58,933 nt of DNA from Paractinoplanes toevensis (lineage in GTDB: Bacteria > Actinomycetota > Actinomycetes > Mycobacteriales > Micromonosporaceae), in assembly GCF_018332695.1 (NCBI RefSeq), contig NZ_BOQN01000099.1, positions 1 through 58,933 of the forward strand, read 5' to 3'. The position numbers and the translations under genes are program-made. Below, one piece after another: positions 1 through 7,441 of this stretch (positions are counted from its first letter, which is position 1; each line of letters opens with the position of its first letter). The notes under the pieces were generated by a model, which ran no database searches, had not been told where the DNA came from, and saw only the letters and a list, made by a program, of their open reading frames with translations.

Positions 1-869
1 GGGGCGGCGCCGACGGCGAAGATGACCGGGCCGGGCGGCACCGGGTCGATGATTCCGCAACGACCGGGGCGGCGCGGAGCGGCGGAAACTCGTACGCCGC
101 AAGGGAGGACGACCGGCGTGACCCGCCCGCCCAGATCGCCCGCGCCTATGCTCCGTATTTGATCATCATTGCGATCTTCTCGATCGCCAGCCTCGGGCCG
201 ATCAAGGCCGCCCTCGCCAAGGAGCCCTGGACGGTCGTCTTCGCCTGGCCGGGCCTGCACGTGACCGGGGCCAACGGAAAACCACTGTCATCCGTCAACT
301 TCACCTTCGGGTGGCTTCCGGCGGCCGGGACGCTGATGATTCTCGCCGGGATCCTGACGGCGATCGTGCTGCGGGTCAGCGCGGGCCAGGCGGTGCGGGC
401 CTATCGGGACACCTATTGGACTCTCCGGCACGCGATCGTCACGGTGATGGCGGTGCTGGCGCTCGCGTACGTCATGAACCAGTCCGGGCAGACCAACACG
501 CTCGGCGAGTTCCTGGCGACGGCCGGCGGCTTCTTCGTCTTCCTGTCGTCGATTCTCGGCTGGATCGGGGTCGCCGTGACCGGGTCGGACACCTCGGCGA
601 ACGCGCTGTTCGGCGCGCTGCAGGTGCAGACCGCGACGAAGGCCGGCCTCGACCCGGTGCTGCTGGCCGCGGCCAACTCCTCGGGCGGCGTGCTGGGCAA
701 GATGATCAGCCCGCAGAACCTGGCGATCGCGGCGGCCGCCGTCGGCATGTCCGGCAAGGAGGGTGACATCTTCCGCCGGGTAGTCGGCTGGAGTGTCGTC
801 CTGCTGCTGGTCATGTGTGTGCTGGTGACGTTGCAGGGCACCCCGGTTCTGGACTGGATGGTGCCGTGA
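1..869 (+). CDS. lldP: L-lactate permease, C-terminal part (5' end outside window)
   Basis: The frame is open from the first bases and ends at TGA 867-869, so the true start lies before the window. This is the C-terminal half of an LctP/LldP-type lactate permease, an inner-membrane proton-coupled importer of L-lactate and glycolate. A hydrophilic Asp/Arg/Gly-rich loop (codons from base 3 to about 140) precedes hydrophobic segments starting at YAPYLIIIAIFS. The motifs TGSDTSANALFG and GKMISPQNLAIA are hallmarks of the family's last membrane segments. The charged loop is long, as in many actinobacterial homologues. No lactate dehydrogenase is visible next to it; the neighbour downstream is an unknown coiled-coil gene 21 bp away. 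Confidence 0.9.
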   Translation, partial: GGADGEDDRAGRHRVDDSATTGAARSGGNSYAAREDDRRDPPAQIARAYAPYLIIIAIFSIASLGPIKAALAKEPWTVVFAWPGLHVTGANGKPLSSVNFTFGWLPAAGTLMILAGILTAIVLRVSAGQAVRAYRDTYWTLRHAIVTVMAVLALAYVMNQSGQTNTLGEFLATAGGFFVFLSSILGWIGVAVTGSDTSANALFGALQVQTATKAGLDPVLLAAANSSGGVLGKMISPQNLAIAAAAVGMSGKEGDIFRRVVGWSVVLLLVMCVLVTLQGTPVLDWMVP

Positions 870-890
870 CGGGACGACTACGGTGAGAGA

Positions 891-1682
891 GTGCTGACCG
901 ATCGGGATCGCACCCTGCTGGCCCCCCATCTCAACCTGTTGCGTGCCGCCCGGTCGGAGTTGGCCGCGGCGCAGGCCACGCTGACCGACGCCGAGCGGCG
1001 GGCCGACCAGTCGCGCACCGGCACCGACTGGCGGGACCGCCTGCTCGGCGGCCTGCTCAGCATCGACGAGGGCCGTTCACAGCGGTTCCGCGGCGCTCGC
1101 CGGGACCGCCGGACGGCCCAGGCCATGGTGGACGCGGCCATGAAGAAATACACGAAGTACGCCACCCGGATGGATGAGCTGCTCGAGCCGATCCTCCGCC
1201 GTGACGACCTGGCCTTCCGCCGGATTCTGGCCGCCGCGAAGGAGTGTGACACCGCCGTGCGGGCCGCCGCCGGGATCCGCGGCAACATCGACGCTGCCCT
1301 GGCCCGGCCCGTCTCGAACACCGGAAAGACGAAGGCCGAGCGGGACACCCAGGCGTGGCACGAGGCCGAGTTCAACCGGTTGCGGTCGACCGAGCTGATC
1401 GCCGAGATTCGCGCGTCGGCGCGGGCGCTGGAAGGCCTGACCGAGCGAGCCGCGCGGGCGCTCGGCGAGGTGACCGGCGACCCGGCGCCGACCTCGCCGA
1501 CGCTGAGCCCGGTGGCGTTGAGCCGGCTCGGGGCGACCACCGGCCGGTCTGCCGAGCGGCCCCTGCGCGACCTGCACCGGCAGCTGGGCGGCGTGCTCAC
1601 CGAGCTCGAACGCTGGCGCACCCGGGCCGAGGAAGCCCGGGTGGCGGCCCTGCGCGCTGCCCAGGACAACCTGTCCGGCTAG
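891..1682 (+). CDS. Hypothetical coiled-coil protein
   Basis: A 263-residue protein with a GTG start 21 bp after the permease stop. I do not recognise the family. It is rich in Ala, Arg, Glu and Leu with no signal peptide or membrane segment. Long helical stretches at residues 10-90, 160-200 and 225-260 suggest a cytoplasmic coiled-coil protein. Its stop overlaps the stop of the convergent response-regulator gene in a shared CTAG. Two other frames are open over the same DNA; this frame was chosen because it fits between its neighbours and starts just after the permease. The function is unknown. Confidence 0.65.
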   Translation: MLTDRDRTLLAPHLNLLRAARSELAAAQATLTDAERRADQSRTGTDWRDRLLGGLLSIDEGRSQRFRGARRDRRTAQAMVDAAMKKYTKYATRMDELLEPILRRDDLAFRRILAAAKECDTAVRAAAGIRGNIDAALARPVSNTGKTKAERDTQAWHEAEFNRLRSTELIAEIRASARALEGLTERAARALGEVTGDPAPTSPTLSPVALSRLGATTGRSAERPLRDLHRQLGGVLTELERWRTRAEEARVAALRAAQDNLSG

Positions 1683-3190
1683 GGCTGGACCTCCAGGAGC
1701 TGCTGCATCGCCTGGAGCAGCTGGTGGTTGGAGAACGGCTTGTGCAGCAGCGGCGCGTCCGGCGGCAGCTCCTGGCCGCCCGGCGCCGGGCCGCTCGTGT
1801 AACCGGACATGAAGAGGACCGGAAGCTCCGGCCGGGCCTTCCGCATCGAGGCGGCCAGCTGCGTGCCCGACATGCCGGGCATGATGACGTCGCTGAGCAG
1901 GGCATCGACCTGCAGGCCACCCTCCAGGCAACGGTGCAGGGCCTCCTGCGGATCGGCGGCGGCGAACACCTCGTACCCGGCCTTGGTGAGGATGCGGCAG
2001 ACGATGTCGCGCACCCCCTCCTCGTCCTCGACCACCAGGATGCGCCGGCCGGCTCCGGCGGCCGCGTCGGCCGGGGCCACCGGTGCCGGTTGCGCCGGCG
2101 CCGTGCCGCCGGCCGGCAGCCGGACGAGCACGGTGGTCCCCCGGTCCGGCTCCGAGTCGAGCGTGATGGTCCCGCCCACGTCGGTGACCACCCCGTACGC
2201 GGTGGCCAGCCCCAGCCCGGTCCCCTGGCCCCGGCCCTTGGTGGTGAAGAACGGCTCGAACGCGCGGGCCGCCACCTCGGGCGTCATCCCGCAGCCGGTG
2301 TCGGTGATGGCCAGGCTGACGAACCCGTCAGCCGGTGAGGCCGAGGTGGCGATGGTGAGCCGGCCGCCGCTCGGCATCGCGGCCCGGGCGTTCATCACCG
2401 CGTTCATCAGCACCTGTTCGAGCTTGCTGCGGTCCATCGTGATCGGCGGCAGGTCGGCCGCGAGCTCGGTGGTCAGCTCGATGTCCTCGCCCAGGGTGCG
2501 GCCGAGCAGCCGCTGCATGTCGGTCGCGATGGTGTTGAGGTCGAGCGTCTCGGGCCGGGACGGTTCCAGCCGGCTGAAGATCAGCAGTTGCCGGGTGAGA
2601 CCGCTGCCGCGCGCCGCGGCCTGCACGATCGCCTGCACGTCGGGCTGGCACGGGCTGTTCTCCAGCTCCTCGGCGAGCACGTCGGCATAGCCGGAGATGA
2701 CCGCGAGGATGTTGTTGAAGTCGTGCGCGATGCCGCCGGCCAGCTGGCCGAGCGAGTCGAGCCGCTCGGCCTGGCGCAGCTGCTGTTCGAGCTGGCGCCG
2801 GTGCCGCCGGGCGGCCGCCTCCTGCAGTTCCCGCTGGACCGCCGGGGCGAGCCGGGCCAGCCGGTCCTTGAGCAGGAAGTCGCGCACCCCGGCCCGCATC
2901 ATCGCGGCCGCGGCCTCCTCCCCCACCTGGCCGCTGACCATCAGGAACGGGATGTCCGGGTCGTGCGTGCGGACCTGTTCGAGGGCCTCCTCGGCTCGGA
3001 AGCCGGGCATGTTGTAGTCGCAGATCACCACGTCCGGCGAGCGGGCGGCGAGGGCGGCGGCCATGCTCTCGTGGCTGTCCGCCCGGACGTGCGTGACGTC
3101 GATGCCGGCCCGGGTGAGCTGCCGGGCGATCAGCACGGCGTCGTCGTCGTTGTCGTCGACGACCAGCAGGTGAACCGGTGCGGCGCTCAC
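1679..3190 (-). CDS. Hybrid signalling protein: receiver - histidine kinase - receiver
   Basis: A 503-residue cytoplasmic protein. Residues 1-125 are a receiver domain with phospho-acceptor D58 in CDYNMPG and an acidic DDNDDD pocket. A helical linker leads to a kinase H-box with H156 in GGIAHDFNN, then an ATPase domain (about 200-375) with DTGCGM and GTGLGL boxes. A second receiver spans 384-503 with D434 in SDVIMPG. There is no DNA-binding output domain. The GTG start at 3190 overlaps the upstream kinase stop by 4 bp, so the two are translationally coupled. Phosphoryl groups probably pass from the PAS kinase to this protein and on to an output elsewhere; that route is inference. Confidence 0.88.
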   Translation of the reverse strand: MSAAPVHLLVVDDNDDDAVLIARQLTRAGIDVTHVRADSHESMAAALAARSPDVVICDYNMPGFRAEEALEQVRTHDPDIPFLMVSGQVGEEAAAAMMRAGVRDFLLKDRLARLAPAVQRELQEAAARRHRRQLEQQLRQAERLDSLGQLAGGIAHDFNNILAVISGYADVLAEELENSPCQPDVQAIVQAAARGSGLTRQLLIFSRLEPSRPETLDLNTIATDMQRLLGRTLGEDIELTTELAADLPPITMDRSKLEQVLMNAVMNARAAMPSGGRLTIATSASPADGFVSLAITDTGCGMTPEVAARAFEPFFTTKGRGQGTGLGLATAYGVVTDVGGTITLDSEPDRGTTVLVRLPAGGTAPAQPAPVAPADAAAGAGRRILVVEDEEGVRDIVCRILTKAGYEVFAAADPQEALHRCLEGGLQVDALLSDVIMPGMSGTQLAASMRKARPELPVLFMSGYTSGPAPGGQELPPDAPLLHKPFSNHQLLQAMQQLLEVQP

Positions 3191-4314
3191 TGGATCTCCG
3201 GGGTCAGGGTGAACCGGAAGGTCGCACCTCGGCCGGGGACTCCCTCGGCGGTGATCCAGCCGCCGTGCCGGGTGACGATGCGGTGCACGATGGCCAGCCC
3301 GATCCCGGTTCCCTCGAACTCCGAGGCCCGGTGCAGCCGCTGGAACGGGTCGAACATCCGGTCGGCGTAGTTCATGTCGAAGCCGGCGCCGTTGTCGCGG
3401 ATCTCGAAGACGTCGATGCCCCGCTCCCGCCGCACGCCCACGGCAATCACCGGCTGGTCGGTGCGGGCGGTGAACTTCCACGCGTTGCCCAGCAGGTTGT
3501 GCAGGACCGAGCGGATCAGGTTGCGGTCGCCCGACGTGGTCAGGCCGTCCGGGATCTCGGCGGTGACCGGGCGGCCCGGTTCGCAGGCGGCCAGTTCGGC
3601 GACCACCTCGCGGGCCAGGGCGCTCAGGTCGGTGTGTTCCCGGCGCAGCTGCGAGCGGCTGGCCCGGGACAGTTCCAGCAGGTCGTCGACCATCTGGGTC
3701 ATCCGGGTGGCGTTCGCCCGGATCCGGTGCAGATAGCCCTGGGCCTCCTCGGCCAGGTCGCCGGCGTAGTCCTCGAGCAGCACCTGACTGAACCCCTCGA
3801 GCGAGCGCAGCGGGGCTCGCAGGTCGTGCGAGACCGAGTAGGCGAACGCGTCCAGCTCCTTCGTCGACGCCTCCAGCTCCGCGGTCCGCTGCCGGACCCG
3901 CAGCTCCAGCTCGTCGTTGAGCCGGCGCACCTCCTCCTCGGCCCGTTTGCGCTCGGTGATGTCGGTGGAGATGCCGCAGATCGCGTACGCCCGGCCGTCC
4001 TCGTCGTGCAGCGGGAACTTGACCGTCACGTACGTGTGCATGCCGTCCTCGGCCGGCGCCTTCTCCTCCATCTGCAGCGGGATGCCGCAGTCGATGGCCG
4101 CCAGGTCGTTGGCCCGGAACTCGTCGGCGATCGGGCCGGGGAAGAGGTCGTGGTCGGTGAGCCCGACGATGTCCTCGCGGCGCAGGTTGAACAGCCGCTC
4201 GTACTCGCGATTGACCAGCAGGTAGTGCCCGTCCGCGTCACGCATGTAGATCACCGCGGAGGTGTGGTCGATCAGGGCCATGAGCTGCTCATGGCCGACC
4301 ACCTGAGACACCAC
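3187..4314 (-). CDS. PAS-domain sensor histidine kinase
   Basis: A 375-residue soluble kinase. Residues 8-125 form a PAS/PAC sensor (YMRDADGHYLLVN, then ISTDITERKRAEEEV), followed by a short coiled coil and a HisKA domain with H163 in AYSVSHDLRAPLRS. The ATPase domain (about 265-375) shows N-box HNLLGNAWKF, G1 IRDNGAGFD and G2 GTGIGLAIV. This arrangement resembles phytochrome-type kinases but no GAF or bilin domain is present. No membrane segment is seen, so the signal is probably intracellular. The start is GTG at 4314, 9 bp after the upstream gene's stop, and the 3' end overlaps the hybrid protein by 4 bp. The ligand is unknown. Confidence 0.9.
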   Translation of the reverse strand: MVSQVVGHEQLMALIDHTSAVIYMRDADGHYLLVNREYERLFNLRREDIVGLTDHDLFPGPIADEFRANDLAAIDCGIPLQMEEKAPAEDGMHTYVTVKFPLHDEDGRAYAICGISTDITERKRAEEEVRRLNDELELRVRQRTAELEASTKELDAFAYSVSHDLRAPLRSLEGFSQVLLEDYAGDLAEEAQGYLHRIRANATRMTQMVDDLLELSRASRSQLRREHTDLSALAREVVAELAACEPGRPVTAEIPDGLTTSGDRNLIRSVLHNLLGNAWKFTARTDQPVIAVGVRRERGIDVFEIRDNGAGFDMNYADRMFDPFQRLHRASEFEGTGIGLAIVHRIVTRHGGWITAEGVPGRGATFRFTLTPEIQ

Positions 4315-4323
4315 TTTTCGCCG

Positions 4324-5607
4324 TCACCCCACCAGCGCGACAGACACCGACCGGCCCGACCGTACCTCCGTCCCGGGTGGCTTTTCTCCGGTTTCCCGGG
4401 GAAGCGCCGCGCGCAGCGGAGCGAGCGTATGGTCCCGCCGGGCCTGGGTGAGCCGTTCCAGGAACATCTCGTTCATCCCGGTGGTGCCGGCCCGGTTCGA
4501 CACCAGCGGCCGGTCGCCCTGGCCCGCATCGTCGCGCTGCCGCTGCGGCTTGAACAGGAACTTCTTGCTCAGCATCAGGTGTGCCCCGGCCGCCCGGGCG
4601 TGCGCGGCGAGCAGCCGGTACCAGTCGACGAGGCCCGGGTGGTGGCCGATCAGGCCGTGCAGCTCGGCGATCGGCGCGGTGCGGAGGTCGGCCTCGTCCA
4701 GGTCGAGCTCGTCGAGCAGCCGTTCCGGCAGGGTCGGGCGGCCCATCAGCTTCTCGATCTCCTGCCGCTCGCCGTCGAGCAGGGCCGGGAACAGCCGGCG
4801 TACGTGGTGGTCGTAGCCGGCCAGGTCGATGCCGAGCAGGAAGTCCCGCTTGAGCGCCTCCGGATCGAGCGCACCGCTGGGCGGGATGTCGTCGCGGGTC
4901 CAGTGCACCGCGAACTGCCGGAACACGTCGAGGAAGTGTTCGGCCGGCATGCTCTGCTCGGGTGGCCGCGCCGCGAAGTCGATGAACAGCCGGCGCATCG
5001 CCTCGATCAGGCCGGTGGCCGCCCGTACCCGATCGATCGCGTCGTCGCCGAGCAGCGGCGCCTCGCCCAGCGGTCCGAGCAGCTCGTTGACCGCGAGTTC
5101 GACCGCCTCACCCTGCTTGACCAGCAGGAAGAAGCTTTCCTCGCCGGGCGTGCCGGTGTAGCTGCGGATCCGCCCATCGTCGAACGCCCCGGGCAGCACC
5201 GCCATCAACTCGTTTCCCCGGCGGACCTCGACGGTGCCCACGTTCCAGCGCACCAGCGAGGCGAAGCTGTCCCGCGGGCAGTGCCCCTCGCCGGTCCGGT
5301 CGGCCAGCGCCGCGAAGTACTCGCGGAAGGGCCGCTCGGCGACGACCAGCCCGTCGAACGCGCGCTCCGGGTCGGCCTTGCCGCCGGCGTTCCATTCCTG
5401 ATGGTGCCGGGCCATCGACGCGCCGACGAAACCGAGCCGCACGACCAGCTGTTTTGCCTGCTCAGCGTCGAGCCCGTCGACCTCCGGCAGGTACCGCAGC
5501 AGTTCCTCGCGAACCTGGTCGGCGAGCAGTCCGGGCGGGGCGTCGCCATGCAGAATGGCGCTGTTCAGGCGGGGTAACTCGTCGTCCACCCAATCACCAG
5601 GCCGCAT
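4324..5607 (-). CDS. Hypothetical helical protein, first gene of a two-component operon
   Basis: A 427-residue protein. The ATG at 5607 (MRPGDWVDDEL) was chosen over an upstream extension that runs into the intergenic region. I cannot assign a family with certainty. It is largely helical and soluble, with distinctive segments RHHQEWN, VAERPFREYF, HWTRDDIPPSG, LMLSKKFLFKPQ and SNRAGTTGMNE. Several conserved-looking His residues (RHH, VHW, YDHHV, GHH) could bind metal or heme. A link to the helical dioxygenase-type superfamily (tryptophan dioxygenase or PrnB-like) is only a guess. It lies 9 bp ahead of a PAS kinase in one operon, so it may supply or respond to the signal sensed there. Confidence 0.75.
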   Translation of the reverse strand: MRPGDWVDDELPRLNSAILHGDAPPGLLADQVREELLRYLPEVDGLDAEQAKQLVVRLGFVGASMARHHQEWNAGGKADPERAFDGLVVAERPFREYFAALADRTGEGHCPRDSFASLVRWNVGTVEVRRGNELMAVLPGAFDDGRIRSYTGTPGEESFFLLVKQGEAVELAVNELLGPLGEAPLLGDDAIDRVRAATGLIEAMRRLFIDFAARPPEQSMPAEHFLDVFRQFAVHWTRDDIPPSGALDPEALKRDFLLGIDLAGYDHHVRRLFPALLDGERQEIEKLMGRPTLPERLLDELDLDEADLRTAPIAELHGLIGHHPGLVDWYRLLAAHARAAGAHLMLSKKFLFKPQRQRDDAGQGDRPLVSNRAGTTGMNEMFLERLTQARRDHTLAPLRAALPRETGEKPPGTEVRSGRSVSVALVG

Positions 5608-5756
5608 AGTTTGCCCTTCGACAACCAAGCCGGATCTCTTAGCTCGGCATCGATTGACATCGGTGAATCTCGATGCGAGGGTACGGGCACCCCAGGTGTC
5701 AGCGTGTCGCCGACCCGTCACGCGCCCACACCCCGAAAGAGCAGAAGGGACCCTTC

Positions 5757-6608
5757 ATGCGCCTACGACGGGCACTCGCACTCGGCGCCGCCACCATCGC
5801 GGCCGCCACCGGAATCCTGGCCGGCCCGGCCGCCGCGGCTCAGGCCGCCGCCCCGGCTCCGGCTCTCGCCGCCGTCACCCTCGCCAACACCATCAAACTG
5901 AGCAACTGCTCGGCCTCGCTGGTGCGTTTCCCCAGTTCGGTCTCGAGCGACCGGGCGATGATGCTGACCAACGGGCACTGCTACGAGGGCGGCATGCCGG
6001 GCGCCGGCGTGGTGATCCAGAACCGGACCAGCACCCGCAGCGGCTCGCTGCTCAACTCCAGCGGCACTGCGCTCGGCACGGTCCGCGCTGACCGCGTCCT
6101 CTACGCCACGATGACCGGCACCGACGTGACGCTCTACCGGCTCAGCTCCACCTTCGCGACGCTGACCAGCCGCTACGGTGCGACCGCGCTGACCATTTCG
6201 AGCAGCCGTCCGGCCGCCGGTGCGAGCATCTCGATCCCGTCCAGCTACTGGAAGCAGATCTGGAACTGCAAGATCGACAGCTTTGTCAGCACGCTGCGGG
6301 AGGACGTCTGGACCTGGAAGGACTCCATCCGGTACGACGTCAACTGCGACACGATCCACGGCACCTCGGGTTCGCCGATCGTGGACTCGACCAGCGGCCA
6401 GATCGTCGGCATCAACAACACCGGCAACGACGACGGCGCGATGTGCACCCTGAACAACCCGTGCGAGGTGGACGCGAACGGCACCACGCACGCATACCAG
6501 GGGCAGAGCTACGGCGAGCAGACGTACTGGTTCACGACCTGCCTCAACGCGAGCCGCACCATTGATCTGACCGTGTCGGGCTGCCTGCTGACCAAACCGA
6601 CAAGCTGA
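5757..6608 (+). CDS. Secreted trypsin-like serine protease
   Basis: A 283-residue extracellular peptidase of the S1 (chymotrypsin-like) type. An N-terminal signal peptide (MRLRRALALG, then an Ala-rich core ending near AAAA at about residue 28) is followed by a catalytic domain. The triad is visible: H74 in TNGHC, D123 in TDVTLYRL, and S204 in HGTSGSPI. Cys residues around H74 and in the C-terminal part could form disulfides. The start ATG at 5757 has the purine-rich site AGAAGGGA upstream; a longer in-frame extension lacks a signal peptide. It stands alone and diverges from the two-component operon across about 150 bp. The substrate is unknown. Confidence 0.9.
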   Translation: MRLRRALALGAATIAAATGILAGPAAAAQAAAPAPALAAVTLANTIKLSNCSASLVRFPSSVSSDRAMMLTNGHCYEGGMPGAGVVIQNRTSTRSGSLLNSSGTALGTVRADRVLYATMTGTDVTLYRLSSTFATLTSRYGATALTISSSRPAAGASISIPSSYWKQIWNCKIDSFVSTLREDVWTWKDSIRYDVNCDTIHGTSGSPIVDSTSGQIVGINNTGNDDGAMCTLNNPCEVDANGTTHAYQGQSYGEQTYWFTTCLNASRTIDLTVSGCLLTKPTS

Positions 6609-6638
6609 CTCGACCGAACGGACGAATCGTCGCAGGTC

Positions 6639-6657
6639 CGGCGGTATATTTCCGCCG
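6639..6657 (+). terminator. Small hairpin after the serine protease
   Basis: A 6-bp stem CGGCGG/CCGCCG surrounds the loop TATATTT, 30 bp after the stop codon. No clear T-run follows, so termination is only possible. Confidence 0.35.
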
Positions 6658-6790
6658 AACTACATTTCCACTAATCAAAATAGCGCTGTGATCAATTCAC
6701 CTATTCGTGTGTGCGTTTTAAACCGGACAAATGCTGTGAATTTCCTATGATCTTCACATCGGCATTACCCGGATACGAAGAGGTGAAGCG
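6658..6790 (+). promoter_or_regulatory. AT-rich promoter region of the repeat protein
   Basis: This 130-bp stretch is far richer in A and T than the surrounding DNA (for example around TAATCAAAATAGC and TTTTAAACC). It ends in a good ribosome site AGAGGTGAAGCG directly before ATG 6791. It probably carries the promoter of the small secreted protein; I cannot place the -35 and -10 boxes with confidence. Confidence 0.4.
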
Positions 6791-7249
6791 ATGAATAAAG
6801 TTGCCCGCATGATCGTGATGTCGGGAATGGCCGCCGCTGCCGCCCTGGCGTTCAGCGCCGGACCGGCCGCGGCCTCCTCGGCCACCCCGGCCACCCCGGC
6901 TCCCACGGCGAGCAAGGCCACGACCGAGTCGGCCGACCGGTTCGGCCCGTCCCGGAGCAAGGTCGTGAACTACTTCCGCGACCCGCGCACCTGCAACCGG
7001 GTCGGCTGGATCGGCGAGCGGCGCAACCAGTGGGACAGCTACAACTGCTTCCGCGTGCCGTTCGGTTTCAAGCGCGGCTGGTGGGCGCTGCAGGTCCGCT
7101 GGGACAACCACGGCGGCTTCCCCGGTCACCACGGCGGCCCGATCGGCTTCCCGGGTCACCACGGCGGCCCGATCGGCTTCCCCGGTCACCACGGCGGCCC
7201 GATCGGCTTCCCCGGTCACCAGGGCCCGCACTTCCCGGCCAAGAAGTAA
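6791..7249 (+). CDS. Small secreted His/Gly repeat protein
   Basis: A 152-residue protein with a signal peptide (residues 1 to about 30, cleavage near AAAS). A middle domain of about 60 residues contains two Cys (RTCNRV and YNCFRV) and several Trp, and may form a disulfide-linked fold. The C-terminus (109-152) holds three copies of GFPGHHGGPI plus a partial fourth. Paired His residues in a Gly/Pro setting could bind divalent metals such as zinc or copper; that is inference. The start is fixed by a strong AGAGGTGAAGCG site. It is a single gene closed by a strong terminator. I know no named family for it. Confidence 0.78.
   Translation: MNKVARMIVMSGMAAAAALAFSAGPAAASSATPATPAPTASKATTESADRFGPSRSKVVNYFRDPRTCNRVGWIGERRNQWDSYNCFRVPFGFKRGWWALQVRWDNHGGFPGHHGGPIGFPGHHGGPIGFPGHHGGPIGFPGHQGPHFPAKK
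7115..7220 (+). repeat. 30-bp in-frame tandem repeat (GFPGHHGGPI)
   Basis: Three 30-bp units (7115-7144, 7145-7174, 7175-7204) and a partial fourth differ by a single base or so. The near identity at DNA level suggests recent expansion by slippage or recombination. Confidence 0.9.
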
Positions 7250-7275
7250 TCCGCTCCACGAGAGCAGTTAACGGC

Positions 7276-7309
7276 CGAGGGCCGCACCCGGAAACGGGTG
7301 CGGCCCTCG
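7276..7309 (+). terminator. Strong hairpin terminator after the repeat protein
   Basis: A perfect 15-bp stem (CGAGGGCCGCACCCG and its complement) closes a GAAA tetraloop and is followed by a short T-containing stretch. It lies 27 bp after the stop of the repeat protein. Confidence 0.88.
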
Positions 7310-7395
7310 CCGCATTTCCGGCCTAATTCGCAGAGTCACAGGAAATTCCCAGGAAACATTCCGCATATTGACAGTCCTCATTCTCAACCGCAAAC

Positions 7396-7409
7396 TGGGA
7401 GCGCTCCCA
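7396..7409. promoter_or_regulatory. LacI-family operator (CebR-type box)
   Basis: The perfect 14-bp palindrome TGGGAGCGCTCCCA lies 32 bp upstream of the glycosidase start. It matches the CebR-type operator known from cellulose and cello-oligosaccharide genes in actinomycetes. The same 14 bases occur ahead of the pectinase operon at 14006-14019. No LacI-family gene lies in this window. Confidence 0.8.
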
Positions 7410-7441
7410 CCCCCTTATTTAATTCACCCACTTGGAGAGCC

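Noticed and set aside
1..158. Frameshift or truncated start in the lactate permease
   Set aside because: The frame reads openly from base 3 into the conserved part; the hydrophilic stretch is a loop and the start lies outside the window.
878..1669. Long minus-strand open frame over the coiled-coil gene
   Set aside because: Its translation is Arg/Ser-rich with no motif, and the plus-strand frame fits its neighbours better; open antisense frames are expected at this GC content.
3178..5577. 799-codon plus-strand open frame
   Set aside because: It is the antisense of the PAS kinase and its upstream gene, whose domains are clear on the minus strand.
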